From NCBI GenBank assembly GCA_045801465.1, contig JBJMSU010000103.1, forward strand, positions 1 to 17,252: a stretch of 17,252 nucleotides of DNA. Direction: 5' to 3'. The translations under genes were made by a program, and so were the position numbers. This DNA is from DATFWC01 sp045801465. Lineage in GTDB: Bacteria > Pseudomonadota > Alphaproteobacteria > Rhizobiales > Xanthobacteraceae. The notes under the pieces are model-generated. The model saw only the letters and a program-made list of their open reading frames with translations. It searched no databases and was not told where the DNA came from. Positions within the stretch are counted from its first letter, which is position 1. Every line of letters starts with the position of its first letter. Shown here piece after piece: positions 1 through 7,313 of the stretch.

Positions 1-621
1 CGCCATGATTTCCGAGGCGACGGTGATGTCAAAGCCGGTCTCGCGCGGGTACCCGTTGGCGACGCCGCCGAGCGAGGCAACGATTTCGCGCAATGCCCGG
101 TCGTTCATGTCGAGGACGCGCCGCCAGGCGACGCGGCGCGAATCGATGACGAGCTCGTTGCCCCAGTAAATATGGTTGTCGATCATCGCCGAGAGCAGGT
201 TGTGGGCAGTGGTGATGGCGTGGAAATCACCGGTGAAATGCAGGTTGATGTCCTCCATCGGGACGATCTGGGCATAGCCGCCGCCGGCTGCGCCGCCCTT
301 GACGCCGAAACAGGGGCCGAGAGAAGGCTCGCGCAGGCAGATGACGGCCTTCTTGCCAATGCGATTGAGGCCGTCGCCGAGGCCGACGGTGGTGGTCGTC
401 TTGCCCTCGCCGGCCGGGGTCGGCGTGATGGCCGTCACCAGGATCAGCTTGCCGTCGGGGCGGTCCTTCAGCGCATCGAGAAAGTCGAAGCTGACCTTGG
501 CCTTGGTATGACCATAAGGAATGAGGTGCTCGGAACGGATGCCGAGGCGCTCGCCGATATCCTGAATCGGCAGCATTTTGGCCGCGCGGGCTATTTCAAT
601 ATCGCTTTTGGGAGCCGCCAT
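1..621 (-). CDS. fhs: Formate-tetrahydrofolate ligase, N-terminal 207 residues (runs off left edge)
   Basis: This cytoplasmic enzyme joins formate to tetrahydrofolate using ATP, giving 10-formyl-THF for one-carbon metabolism. The reverse-strand reading starts MAAPKSDIEIARAAKMLPI and shows the family's ATP-binding loop TPTPAGEGKT at residues 66-75, followed by TTTVGLGDGLN. Further conserved blocks are LREPSLGPCFGVKGGAAGGG, DINLHFTGDFHAI and MIDNHIYWGN. The family is usually about 555 residues, so roughly the last 60% lies outside the window; the frame stays open to base 1. The start is well supported: an AGGAGG lies 9 bases before the ATG at 621. It is transcribed in the same direction as phaR, 125 bp downstream of it. 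Only the truncation by the window edge limits the call. Confidence 0.96.
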   Translation of the reverse strand, partial: MAAPKSDIEIARAAKMLPIQDIGERLGIRSEHLIPYGHTKAKVSFDFLDALKDRPDGKLILVTAITPTPAGEGKTTTTVGLGDGLNRIGKKAVICLREPSLGPCFGVKGGAAGGGYAQIVPMEDINLHFTGDFHAITTAHNLLSAMIDNHIYWGNELVIDSRRVAWRRVLDMNDRALREIVASLGGVANGYPRETGFDITVASEIMA

Positions 622-726
622 GGCTTCAGGCCTCCTGATCCTTTCGTCAATCTGTACATCGGCGGCGGCCGCTGCCACGAATGACAAATCGGTCATCGGC
701 ATGAGCACAAGTCATGGCGAGATGCG

Positions 727-743
727 AAACGGCGAAGCGCCGC
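727..743 (-). terminator. Weak hairpin just after phaR stop
   Basis: Directly downstream of phaR the minus strand can form a 5-bp GC stem with a 3-base loop (CGGCG-CTT-CGCCG, bases 730-742) followed by TTTC. The stem is short and the T tract is poor, so this is at best a weak terminator between phaR and fhs. Confidence 0.25.
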
Positions 744-746
744 GCG

Positions 747-1364
747 TCAGCCCTTGCGGCTCGAGGCGAGCTGCTCCAGCTGGCGCTGGACCGCCTTCAG
801 CTCCTCCTTGAGGGCACGGATGTCGTCCTCGGCCGAGGCGGCGGCGGGTTCAGGCTTGGCGCCTGCCGCCGGGGTGGCTGCGGGGGCGCCGTTGGTCCCG
901 GTCGCGGCCTGCGGCAGGGCGAAGGGGTTGAACATCTGCACGGCCTGCTGGAACATTGCGACATTGCGCCGTGCCTGCTCCTCCATGGCGCGGAACGGCT
1001 CGCCGCCGAAGGAGTCCATCATCTGCTGGCGGAAGCGCTCCTGCTCGCGGGTCAGCGATTCCAGCGAAAATTCGAGATAGCTCGGGATGAACGCCTGCAT
1101 GCTGTCGCCGTAAAACCGGATCAACTGGCGCAGGAAGCGGATGGGCAGCAGATTCTGCCCCTTGTTCTCCTCGTCGAAGATGATCTGGGTCAGCACCGAG
1201 CGGGTGATGTCCTCGCCGGTCTTGGCGTCATAGACCACGAAATCCTCGCCTTTCTTCACCATGGCGGCGAGGTCTTCCAGCGTCACATAGGTGCTGGTGC
1301 CGGTATTGTAGAGTCGCCGGTTGGCGTACTTCTTGATCGTGATCGGTTCGGTAGATTTGGCCAT
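747..1364 (-). CDS. phaR: Polyhydroxyalkanoate synthesis repressor PhaR
   Basis: This is the DNA- and PHB-binding regulator of polyhydroxybutyrate storage. In known systems it represses phasin and other pha genes until nascent polymer titrates it. The 205-residue product begins MAKSTEPITIKKYANRRLYN; the KKYANRRLYNTGTSTYVTLEDL block (about 11-32) marks the PHB_acc_N DNA-binding domain. Residues about 70-115 (NLLPIRFLRQLIRFYGDSMQ onward) match the PHB accumulation domain. An Ala/Pro-rich linker (about 150-178) leads to a short charged, probably coiled-coil tail (DDIRALKEELKAVQRQLEQL). The start is uncertain: ATG at 1364 is chosen because homologues begin MAKS, but an adjacent ATG at 1367 and a TTG at 1373 are in frame, and none has a clear Shine-Dalgarno. 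It is divergent from phaA-phaB, which fits a regulator of that locus. Confidence 0.95.
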   Translation of the reverse strand: MAKSTEPITIKKYANRRLYNTGTSTYVTLEDLAAMVKKGEDFVVYDAKTGEDITRSVLTQIIFDEENKGQNLLPIRFLRQLIRFYGDSMQAFIPSYLEFSLESLTREQERFRQQMMDSFGGEPFRAMEEQARRNVAMFQQAVQMFNPFALPQAATGTNGAPAATPAAGAKPEPAAASAEDDIRALKEELKAVQRQLEQLASSRKG

Positions 1365-1553
1365 CATCGTCAACGGTGGGAAGCAACTGGTGCCAGGATA
1401 AGCACTTTATGACGGCTGGGGCCACCCTTTTGTGCACCCTGTAACCGGTCGGCCGCCGGGCTCTATTGATCAGGATCGAGGCGGGGGTGGCGTCTTGTGG
1501 CGATGTCGACCCATCGTCATATGGACATCACGGCATGGCACCGGTATCGAGTT

Positions 1554-1577
1554 CCCCAGAGCGAACGACATCTGGGG
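1554..1577. promoter_or_regulatory. Inverted repeat in phaR-phaA divergent intergenic region
   Basis: A perfect 7-bp inverted repeat, CCCCAGA-N10-TCTGGGG, lies 73 bp before the phaA start in the 286-bp region between divergent phaR and phaA. The dyad could be an operator for phaA-phaB or a hairpin in the phaA leader. It does not match the CTGC-N3/4-GCAG type site described for some PhaR proteins, so the binding partner is unknown. Confidence 0.35.
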
Positions 1578-1634
1578 CGAAGAACGCGGCCGGGCACAAA
1601 GCCGGAACCGTTTTCGGCTGGTCGCGCCTGCAAT

Positions 1635-1642
1635 AGGAGGAG
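1635..1642 (+). promoter_or_regulatory. Shine-Dalgarno fixing the phaA start
   Basis: AGGAGGAG at 1635-1642 precedes the ATG at 1651 by 8 bases. It decides the phaA start: the frame is open a further 73 codons upstream to 1432, but that extension has no thiolase similarity and no comparable ribosome-binding site. Confidence 0.85.
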
Positions 1643-1650
1643 TTTCGAAA

Positions 1651-2826
1651 ATGAAGGACGACATCGTCATCGTCAGCGCCGCACGCACGCCGGTCGGAAG
1701 CTTCAACGGCGCCTTCGCCAATCTGCCGGCGCACGATCTTGGCAAGGTGGCCATCAAGGCCGCGTTGGAACGGGCCGGCGTCGAGCCGGGCCGGGTTTCC
1801 GAAGTCATCATGGGCCAGATCCTGACCGCCGGGCAGGGACAAAATCCCGCCCGCCAAGCTTCGATCGCGTCCGGCATCCCGGTGGAGAGTCCGGCCTGGG
1901 GCGTCAACCAATTGTGCGGCTCCGGATTGCGCGCGGTAGCGCTCGGATATCAGCAGATTCTCCAGGGCGATTCGGCGATCGTAGTCGCCGGCGGCCAGGA
2001 ATCCATGAGCATGGCCCCGCACTGCGCCCATCTCCGCAACGGCGTGAAGATGGGCAGCTACGAGATGGTCGACACGATGATCAAGGACGGTCTGTGGGAC
2101 GCCTTCAACGGCTACCATATGGGCAACACCGCCGAGAACGTCGCCAAGCAGTGGCAGATCACGCGTCAGCAGCAGGACGAGTTTGCGGCTCGCTCGCAGA
2201 ACAAGGCCGAGGCCGCCCAGAAGGCCGGCAAGTTCAAGGACGAGATCGCGCCTGTCACCGTCAAGTCGCGCAAGGGCGACATCGTGGTCGACAGCGACGA
2301 ATATCCCAAGCACGGAACGACCGTGGAAGGCATCGCCAAGCTGCGCCCCGCCTTCGACAAGGAAGGCACGGTGACGGCGGCCAATGCTTCGGGCATCAAT
2401 GACGGCGCCGCGGCCGTGGTGCTGATGAAGGCCAGCGAGGCCGCCAAGCTCGGCAAGACGCCGCTGGCGCGCATCGTGTCGTGGGCGCATGCGGGCGTCG
2501 ATCCCGCCCTCATGGGCACGGGTCCGATCCCGGCCTCACGCGCGGCCCTCAAGAAGGCGGGCTGGAAGATCGAAGATCTCGATCTGGTCGAGGCCAACGA
2601 GGCGTTCGCCGCGCAGGCGTGCGCGGTCAACAAGGATCTCGGCTGGAACACCGACAAGGTCAACGTGAACGGCGGCGCCATCGCCCTCGGTCACCCCATC
2701 GGTGCCTCGGGCGGCCGTGTCCTGGTGACGCTGTTGCACGAGATGGGGCGGCGCAACGCCAAGAAAGGCTTGGCGACACTGTGCATCGGCGGCGGCATGG
2801 GCATCGCCCTGTGCGTCGAGCGCTGA
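1651..2826 (+). CDS. phaA: Acetyl-CoA acetyltransferase (beta-ketothiolase)
   Basis: This biosynthetic thiolase condenses two acetyl-CoA into acetoacetyl-CoA, the first step of PHB synthesis; it is cytoplasmic and usually tetrameric. The 391-residue product has the family's usual length. The nucleophilic cysteine is Cys89 in NQLCGSGLRAV, and the remaining active-site residues are His348 in GHPIGASGGR and Cys378 in LCIGGGMGIAL. These positions coincide with the classic Zoogloea numbering. The EANEAFAAQ loop is also present. The start ATG is set by a strong Shine-Dalgarno at 1635-1642. phaB follows after 150 bp on the same strand, so the two probably form a phaAB unit, divergent from phaR. Degradative thiolase use cannot be excluded from sequence alone, but the context favours PHB. 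Confidence 0.96.
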   Translation: MKDDIVIVSAARTPVGSFNGAFANLPAHDLGKVAIKAALERAGVEPGRVSEVIMGQILTAGQGQNPARQASIASGIPVESPAWGVNQLCGSGLRAVALGYQQILQGDSAIVVAGGQESMSMAPHCAHLRNGVKMGSYEMVDTMIKDGLWDAFNGYHMGNTAENVAKQWQITRQQQDEFAARSQNKAEAAQKAGKFKDEIAPVTVKSRKGDIVVDSDEYPKHGTTVEGIAKLRPAFDKEGTVTAANASGINDGAAAVVLMKASEAAKLGKTPLARIVSWAHAGVDPALMGTGPIPASRAALKKAGWKIEDLDLVEANEAFAAQACAVNKDLGWNTDKVNVNGGAIALGHPIGASGGRVLVTLLHEMGRRNAKKGLATLCIGGGMGIALCVER

Positions 2827-2837
2827 CGATCGATCAT

Positions 2838-2884
2838 CGTGTCCGGGCGAGCCATTATTGACGGCGAGGGTTGACCCGGGCACG
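2838..2884 (+). other. Imperfect hairpin between phaA and phaB
   Basis: A 10-bp stem (CGTGTCCGGG at 2838-2847 against CCCGGGCACG at 2875-2884, one G-U pair in RNA) encloses a 27-base loop 11 bp after the phaA stop. It may be a decayed member of the intergenic palindromes seen elsewhere in this window, or an RNA structure that sets the phaA/phaB ratio. No T tract follows, so it is unlikely to be a strong terminator. Confidence 0.35.
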
Positions 2885-2976
2885 CTTGCGAAAAAAGTTA
2901 CTGAATAACTGGATCGTCGGCCAAGCCTCGCGGGCGGGGTTGGTGGTCCGGCGGCGATAAAGCTTGGGAGGAATGC

Positions 2977-3702
2977 ATGGCACGCGTAGCAGTGGTTACG
3001 GGCGGCACACGCGGTATCGGCGCGGCCATTTCCAAGGGGTTGAAGGCGGCCGGCTACAAGGTTGCCGCCAACTATGGCGGCAACGATCAGGCCGCGCAGA
3101 AGTTCAACAGCGAGACCGGCATCCCGGTCTACAAGTGGGACGTCTCGTCATATGACTCCTGCGTCGAAGGACTGAAGAAAGTCGAAGCTGACCTCGGCCC
3201 GGTCGAGGTGCTGGTCAACAATGCCGGGATCACGCGCGACACTCCCTTCCACCGGATGACGCCGGAGCAGTGGACCGCGGTCATCGACACCAATCTCGGC
3301 TCGCTGTTCAACATGTGCCGTCCGGTGATCGAAGGCATGCGCAGCCGGAAATTCGGGCGCATCATCAACATCTCGTCGATCAACGCACAAAAGGGGCAAT
3401 TCGGCCAGTCGAACTACTCGGCCGCGAAGGCCGGAGAGCTCGGCTTCACCAAGGCGCTGGCACTCGAGGGCGCGCGCAACGGCATCACGGTGAATGCCAT
3501 CTGTCCCGGCTATATCAACACCGAGATGGTGCAGGCGGTCCCCAAGGACGTGCTGGAGAAAAATATCATTCCGCAGATCCCGATCAGCCGGCTCGGCGAG
3601 CCGGAGGAAGTCGCGCGCTGCGTCGTGTTCCTGGCCTCCGACGACGCCGGCCTCATCACCGGATCGACGCTGTCGGCGAACGGCGGCCAGTTCATGGTGT
3701 AA
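2977..3702 (+). CDS. phaB: Acetoacetyl-CoA reductase
   Basis: This NADPH-dependent short-chain dehydrogenase reduces acetoacetyl-CoA to (R)-3-hydroxybutyryl-CoA, the monomer for PHB synthase. The 241-residue product carries the cofactor motif TGGTRGIG (8-15) and NNAG (81-84). The catalytic residues are Ser134 in NISSINAQKGQFGQ, Tyr147 and Lys151 in NYSAAKAGELGF. The block SSINAQKGQFGQ-YSAAKAG and the C-terminal GSTLSANGGQFM separate PhaB from the related FabG reductases. The ATG is preceded by GGGAGG (2966-2971) with 5 bases between. It lies 150 bp downstream of phaA on the same strand, and the two enzymes catalyse consecutive steps. The synthase phaC is not in this window and must be elsewhere. 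Confidence 0.96.
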   Translation: MARVAVVTGGTRGIGAAISKGLKAAGYKVAANYGGNDQAAQKFNSETGIPVYKWDVSSYDSCVEGLKKVEADLGPVEVLVNNAGITRDTPFHRMTPEQWTAVIDTNLGSLFNMCRPVIEGMRSRKFGRIINISSINAQKGQFGQSNYSAAKAGELGFTKALALEGARNGITVNAICPGYINTEMVQAVPKDVLEKNIIPQIPISRLGEPEEVARCVVFLASDDAGLITGSTLSANGGQFMV

Positions 3703-3725
3703 CCGACGAGCGTCATGATCGCCGG

Positions 3726-4637
3726 ATGATCAGGTCGCAGCGCGGCGCCACGCTGGTCGGCTTCTCGGCCATCCTGATGTGGTCGTTCCTGGCGGTGCTG
3801 ACCGTCGCCTCGGGCCGCATACCGCCATTCCAGCTGGCGGCGGTGACCTTTGCGATCGGCGGCGGCGTGGGCGTGGCGAGCTGGCTCGTCCGGCGGCACG
3901 CCGTGTCGGCGCTGCGGCAGCCGGCCGAGGTGTGGGCACTCGGCGTCGGCGGATTGTTCGGTTACCACGCACTGTACTTTTCGGCGATGCGCCTGGCGCC
4001 GCCGGCAGAAGCCGGGCTGCTCAACTATTTCTGGCCGCTGCTCATCGTTCTGTTGTCGGCGCTTCTGCCCAACGAGCGGCTGCAGCTGCACCATATCGCC
4101 GGTGCGCTGCTGGGCCTGCTCGGCACCGTTCTGCTGTTCACCGGCCAAGAGGCGCTTGCGCTCGCCGCCGAATACGTCCCCGGCTATGCGGCCGCCGTGG
4201 TTGCCGCCTTTGTGTGGGCGACCTATTCGGTTCTGTCGCGCCGGCTCTCGGCCGTTCCGAGCGATGCGGTGGCGGGCTTCTGCCTTGTGACCGCCGTGCT
4301 TGCCGCGCTCTGCCATCTGGCGTTCGAGACGACGGTATGGCCGAGCCAGGCGGGCCAGTGGCTCGCCGTGATTGCGCTCGGCGTCGGGCCGGTCGGCGCG
4401 GCGTTCTACGCCTGGGATTTCGGCGTCAAGCGCGGCGACATCCGCGTGCTCGGCGCGGTGTCATACGCGGCCCCGATCCTGTCGACCTTGTTCCTCGTGC
4501 TCGCCGGCTATGCCCAGCCCAGCGTCTCGCTGGCGTTGGCGGCGTTGTTGATCACGAGCGGCGGGCTGATTGCCGCCAAGGACCTGATTCTAAAACCCAC
4601 CTCTACGGCGGCGCCCAATCCTTTGGAGCAAGTGTAA
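3726..4637 (+). CDS. EamA/DMT-family exporter, YddG-like
   Basis: This is an inner-membrane drug/metabolite transporter of 303 residues with about ten hydrophobic segments, organised as two EamA repeats. Segments resembling E. coli YddG (aromatic amino acid exporter) include LLNYFWPLLIVLL (about residues 100-112), AFVWATYSVLSRR, and FYAWDFGVKRGDIRVLGAVS followed by YAAPILSTLF. I therefore place it in the YddG-like branch, but the substrate is a guess. The start is ATG 3726, 23 bp after phaB; no good Shine-Dalgarno is visible, so translation may depend on read-through from phaB. The frame stays open far upstream, but that is phaB's shadow. Its last 35 bases overlap the 3' end of the convergent cupin_5 gene. 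Confidence 0.85.
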   Translation: MIRSQRGATLVGFSAILMWSFLAVLTVASGRIPPFQLAAVTFAIGGGVGVASWLVRRHAVSALRQPAEVWALGVGGLFGYHALYFSAMRLAPPAEAGLLNYFWPLLIVLLSALLPNERLQLHHIAGALLGLLGTVLLFTGQEALALAAEYVPGYAAAVVAAFVWATYSVLSRRLSAVPSDAVAGFCLVTAVLAALCHLAFETTVWPSQAGQWLAVIALGVGPVGAAFYAWDFGVKRGDIRVLGAVSYAAPILSTLFLVLAGYAQPSVSLALAALLITSGGLIAAKDLILKPTSTAAPNPLEQV

Positions 4638-5028
4638 AGCCGCTGAATTCGAAAGCCGGCGCGACCGTGCAGCCGACCAACGTCCAGTCACCATCGCTGT
4701 CCGCTGACTGCCAGCTCCCTGCCGGTACCACGACCTGAGGCTGCTCGCCGGCTGCAATATCATTCCCAAGCCGAACAACTCTCGTTGCGCCGGCTTCGGC
4801 GATGCCGAGGGCGAGCGGCGCGCCGGCGTAATAGTGCCAGATCTCGGCCGCATCGACGCGATGCCAGGACGAGCGCTCGCCGCGCGCCAGCAGGTAGTAG
4901 ATGGCGGTCGAAGCCGACCGGCCCTCGACCGTGCGCGCATCGCGGAACGTCTCGCGATAGTGACCTCCTTCCGGGTGCGGCGTCAGTGCAAGCACGCGGA
5001 TCACATCGGCCGCGGTCAGCGACGTCAT
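4603..5028 (-). CDS. Cupin_5 (DUF985) family protein
   Basis: This 141-residue single-domain cupin belongs to the family formerly called DUF985 (cupin_5), whose biochemical role is not established. Recognisable blocks are LTPHPEGGHYRETFRD (about 16-31), STAIYYLLARGERSSWHRVD, the metal-site-like AEIWHYYAGAPL, VPAGSWQSA, and GCTVAPAFEFSGFTL near the C-terminus. The start ATG overlaps the stop of epmB as ATGA (5025-5028), so translation is probably coupled and the gene is the last of an epmA-epmB-cupin transcript. The 3' end overlaps the convergent EamA exporter by 35 bases. Its pairing with EF-P modification genes is suggestive but not proof of a shared function. Confidence 0.9.
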   Translation of the reverse strand: MTSLTAADVIRVLALTPHPEGGHYRETFRDARTVEGRSASTAIYYLLARGERSSWHRVDAAEIWHYYAGAPLALGIAEAGATRVVRLGNDIAAGEQPQVVVPAGSWQSADSDGDWTLVGCTVAPAFEFSGFTLAPKDWAPP

Positions 5029-6092
5029 GGCGGATCGGCGGGCGGATAGAAGTGGCAGCGACCGTCGAAATCCTCGACGCGATAGCGTTCGCACGCGCGA
5101 GCTTCGGGTGCCAGGTAGCTCGGGCCGATCGGCGATTTGCCATGACCGCCCGGAATGTCGAGGACGTAGGTCGGTTGGCACAGTCCGGAATAGCGGCCGC
5201 GCAAGGCGCGCATCAGCTCCTGACCCTGCGCGATGGTCGTGCGGAAATGCGAGGTGCCCGGTGCGAGATCGCAATGATGCAGATAATAGGGCTTGATGCG
5301 GCATTCCACGAACGCGCGCATCAGCTCGCCCAACGTCCGCGCATCGTCGTTGACACCGCGCAGCAGCACGGTCTGGCTCAGCAGCGGAATTCCCGCATCG
5401 ACGAACGTGGCGCACGCCGCCCGCGCCGCCGGGCTCAATTCGCGCGGGTGGTTGGCATGCAGCACCACATAGGTCGCCTTCGCCTTCGCTTTCACGGCCG
5501 ACGCCAAGCACGGCGTGATCCGCTCCGGATCGATCACGGGCATGCGGGTATGAATGCGAATGATTTTCACATGCGCGATTGCCGCGAGCCGCATCACGAC
5601 ATCCTTCAGGCGCCGATCGGGCAGGACCAGGGGATCGCCGCCGGACAGGATCACTTCCCACACCTGGGAGTGCTGCGCGATGTAGGCCAACGCATTGTCG
5701 AGGACGTGGCGCGACAGCGTCGGCTGGCCGTGCGGTCCGACCGTCTCGCGGCGAAAGCAAAACCGGCAGTACGTCGCGCAGACCGACGTGAGCTTGAGGA
5801 GGACGCGATCCGGATAGCGATGGACTACGCCTTCGACCGGGCTGTGCGCCGCGTCTCCGATCGGGTCCGTGCTCTCTTCCGGCTGCTCGCTCAGTTCCCG
5901 CATGTCTGGGACGAACTGACGGGCGATGGGATCGCTCGTGTCGTCCGGATGGATCAGGTCGGCGACGGCCGGCGTGATCGCCACCGCGTAACGCGCCGCC
6001 ACGCGCTCGAGCTCAGGCAGCGCCGCGCGTGGGATCAGGCCGGCATCCGCCAGATCCGCAGCGCTGCGCAGCGATTTTTGCCTCGATTGCAT
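5025..6092 (-). CDS. epmB: EF-P beta-lysylation enzyme: lysine 2,3-aminomutase
   Basis: This radical-SAM, PLP-dependent enzyme converts L-lysine to (R)-beta-lysine, the substrate that EpmA attaches to elongation factor P. The 355-residue product carries the iron-sulfur motif CxxxCxxC as CATYCRFC (Cys105, Cys109, Cys112) after LLKLTSV. It also has SGGDPL (150-155), HANHP, GVNDD and the PLP-lysine motif PGGHGKSPIG with Lys319. It lacks the long extra regions of clostridial lysine 2,3-aminomutase and has EpmB size. The start is ATG 6092, where AGGAAGG sits 11 bases upstream; a start at 6173 inside epmA is also in frame but less likely. epmA ends 47 bp upstream, and the cupin gene overlaps the stop. 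The neighbourhood with epmA and efp makes the EpmB assignment firm. Confidence 0.94.
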   Translation of the reverse strand: MQSRQKSLRSAADLADAGLIPRAALPELERVAARYAVAITPAVADLIHPDDTSDPIARQFVPDMRELSEQPEESTDPIGDAAHSPVEGVVHRYPDRVLLKLTSVCATYCRFCFRRETVGPHGQPTLSRHVLDNALAYIAQHSQVWEVILSGGDPLVLPDRRLKDVVMRLAAIAHVKIIRIHTRMPVIDPERITPCLASAVKAKAKATYVVLHANHPRELSPAARAACATFVDAGIPLLSQTVLLRGVNDDARTLGELMRAFVECRIKPYYLHHCDLAPGTSHFRTTIAQGQELMRALRGRYSGLCQPTYVLDIPGGHGKSPIGPSYLAPEARACERYRVEDFDGRCHFYPPADPP

Positions 6093-6139
6093 CTGCGCAA
6101 CATCCTTCCTGCTGTTCTGAAGAACTGGAGCCGCAGCGA

Positions 6140-7195
6140 TCAGCCGCGGTCCGGCTCGATGACCGGCGTCCATAGCACGTGTTCGATCCGCGGCGCCCCT
6201 GTTGCCAGCATGACCAGCCGATCGAACCCCAGTGCAATGCCGCTGGCCGGCGGCATCATGGCCAGCGCATCGAGGAAATCCTCATCGATGGGATGACGTT
6301 CCCCATAGAGGCGCGCCTTCGCGGCCATCTGTGCCTCGAATCGGCGGCGTTGCTCCGCCGCATCGGTCAGTTCGCCGAAACCGTTGGCAAGCTCGACCCC
6401 GCAGGCATAGAGCTCGAAGCGCTCGGCCAGGCGCGGATCAGACTCCTTGGCGCGGGCGAGCGCCGCCTCGCTGACGGGATAGTCACAGAGGATCGTCGCC
6501 TTGCCTGATCCCAGCTCGGGCTCGATCCGTTCGACCAGGATCCGGCTGAACACGTCCGACCAGGTGTCATCCTCGGCAACCCGGATGCCGCAAGCGCGTG
6601 CCGCGGCAGCAAGGCGGTCGCGATCGGGCGCCGCGGAATCGAGCGTGGCGAGCAGCTCGATATGGGCAAGCCGCGTGAACGCCTCGGCCACGCTGATGCG
6701 CTCGGGAGTCGCAAACGGATCGCAGCTGCGCTGCCGAAACGAGAACACCTGCGTGCCCGCGGCGCGCGCCGCGACCGCCAGCAATGCGGCGCAATCCTCC
6801 ATCAGGCTCGCGTAAGTGGCGTGCGCGCGGTACCATTCGAGCAGCGTGAACTCGGGATGATGCAGCGCACCGCGCTCGCGATTGCGGAACACGCGCGCGA
6901 AGGTGAAGATCTTGTCCTCGCCGGCCGCCAGCAGCCGCTTGCAGGCGAACTCCGGAGACGTGTGCAGGTACACCTGCGAGCTCGCCCCGCCCGGGTCCTG
7001 CAGCAGGGTGGAAAAGCCATGCAGGTGGGTCTCGTTGCCGGGCGACCGCTGGAGGATCGCGGTCTCCACCTCGACGAAGCCCCGGCTGCCGAACCAGTGG
7101 CGGATTGCCTCGGTTATCCGGCCGCGTGCCAGCAGGAGCGGCCGGCGATCCGCGTGCACGTCGGGCATCCACCAGGGCGAAGCTTGATCCGGCAC
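6140..7195 (-). CDS. epmA: EF-P-lysine lysyltransferase (GenX/PoxA, LysRS paralogue)
   Basis: This class II aminoacyl-tRNA-synthetase paralogue activates beta-lysine and attaches it to the conserved lysine of EF-P rather than to tRNA. The 351-residue product begins just before the catalytic core (SPWWMPDVHADRRPLLLARG), so it lacks the N-terminal tRNA anticodon-binding domain of true LysRS. Motif 2 is FRNRERGALHHPEFTLLEWY (about 103-122). The amino-acid site block is YACGVELANGFGEL, and motif 3 is GIALGFDRLVML (about 319-330). The start is uncertain: GTG 7195 is chosen because homologues begin a few residues before the PWW motif. A TTG at 7213 and an ATG at 7168 are also in frame, and none has a strong Shine-Dalgarno. 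It is divergent from efp and leads the epmA-epmB-cupin operon. Confidence 0.94.
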   Translation of the reverse strand: MPDQASPWWMPDVHADRRPLLLARGRITEAIRHWFGSRGFVEVETAILQRSPGNETHLHGFSTLLQDPGGASSQVYLHTSPEFACKRLLAAGEDKIFTFARVFRNRERGALHHPEFTLLEWYRAHATYASLMEDCAALLAVAARAAGTQVFSFRQRSCDPFATPERISVAEAFTRLAHIELLATLDSAAPDRDRLAAAARACGIRVAEDDTWSDVFSRILVERIEPELGSGKATILCDYPVSEAALARAKESDPRLAERFELYACGVELANGFGELTDAAEQRRRFEAQMAAKARLYGERHPIDEDFLDALAMMPPASGIALGFDRLVMLATGAPRIEHVLWTPVIEPDRG

Positions 7196-7301
7196 GCGAT
7201 TCTCACGAGGCAAATGTCGTCGAGTAGCTGGTCATAGCGCGCAAAATCAGTATGTTTCGCCGCGATTCAGGAATATGGCTGCGGCCGGCCGTCGCCCAGT
7301 T

Positions 7302-7306
7302 GGAGA
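7302..7306 (+). promoter_or_regulatory. Shine-Dalgarno fixing the GTG start of efp
   Basis: GGAGA lies 7 bases before GTG 7314. It supports the GTG start over the in-frame ATG at 7275, which would add 13 residues (AAAGRRPVGDHH) foreign to EF-P. Confidence 0.75.
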
Positions 7307-7313
7307 CCACCAC

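Noticed and set aside
172..684. 170-codon plus-strand open frame at the left edge
   Set aside because: It lies antisense to fhs, whose reverse reading has unmistakable family motifs. The plus-strand translation is a shadow.
1432..1650. 73-codon N-terminal extension of phaA
   Set aside because: The frame is open, but the extension has no thiolase similarity. The strong Shine-Dalgarno before ATG 1651 and catalytic residue numbering (Cys89, His348, Cys378) fit the shorter protein.
1528..2490. 320-codon minus-strand open frame inside phaA
   Set aside because: It overlaps the well-supported phaA gene completely and has no recognisable motif or ribosome-binding site.
4785..6296. 503-codon plus-strand open frame over cupin_5 and epmB
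   Set aside because: It is Arg-rich antisense shadow coding. The minus-strand genes carry the radical-SAM, PLP and cupin motifs.
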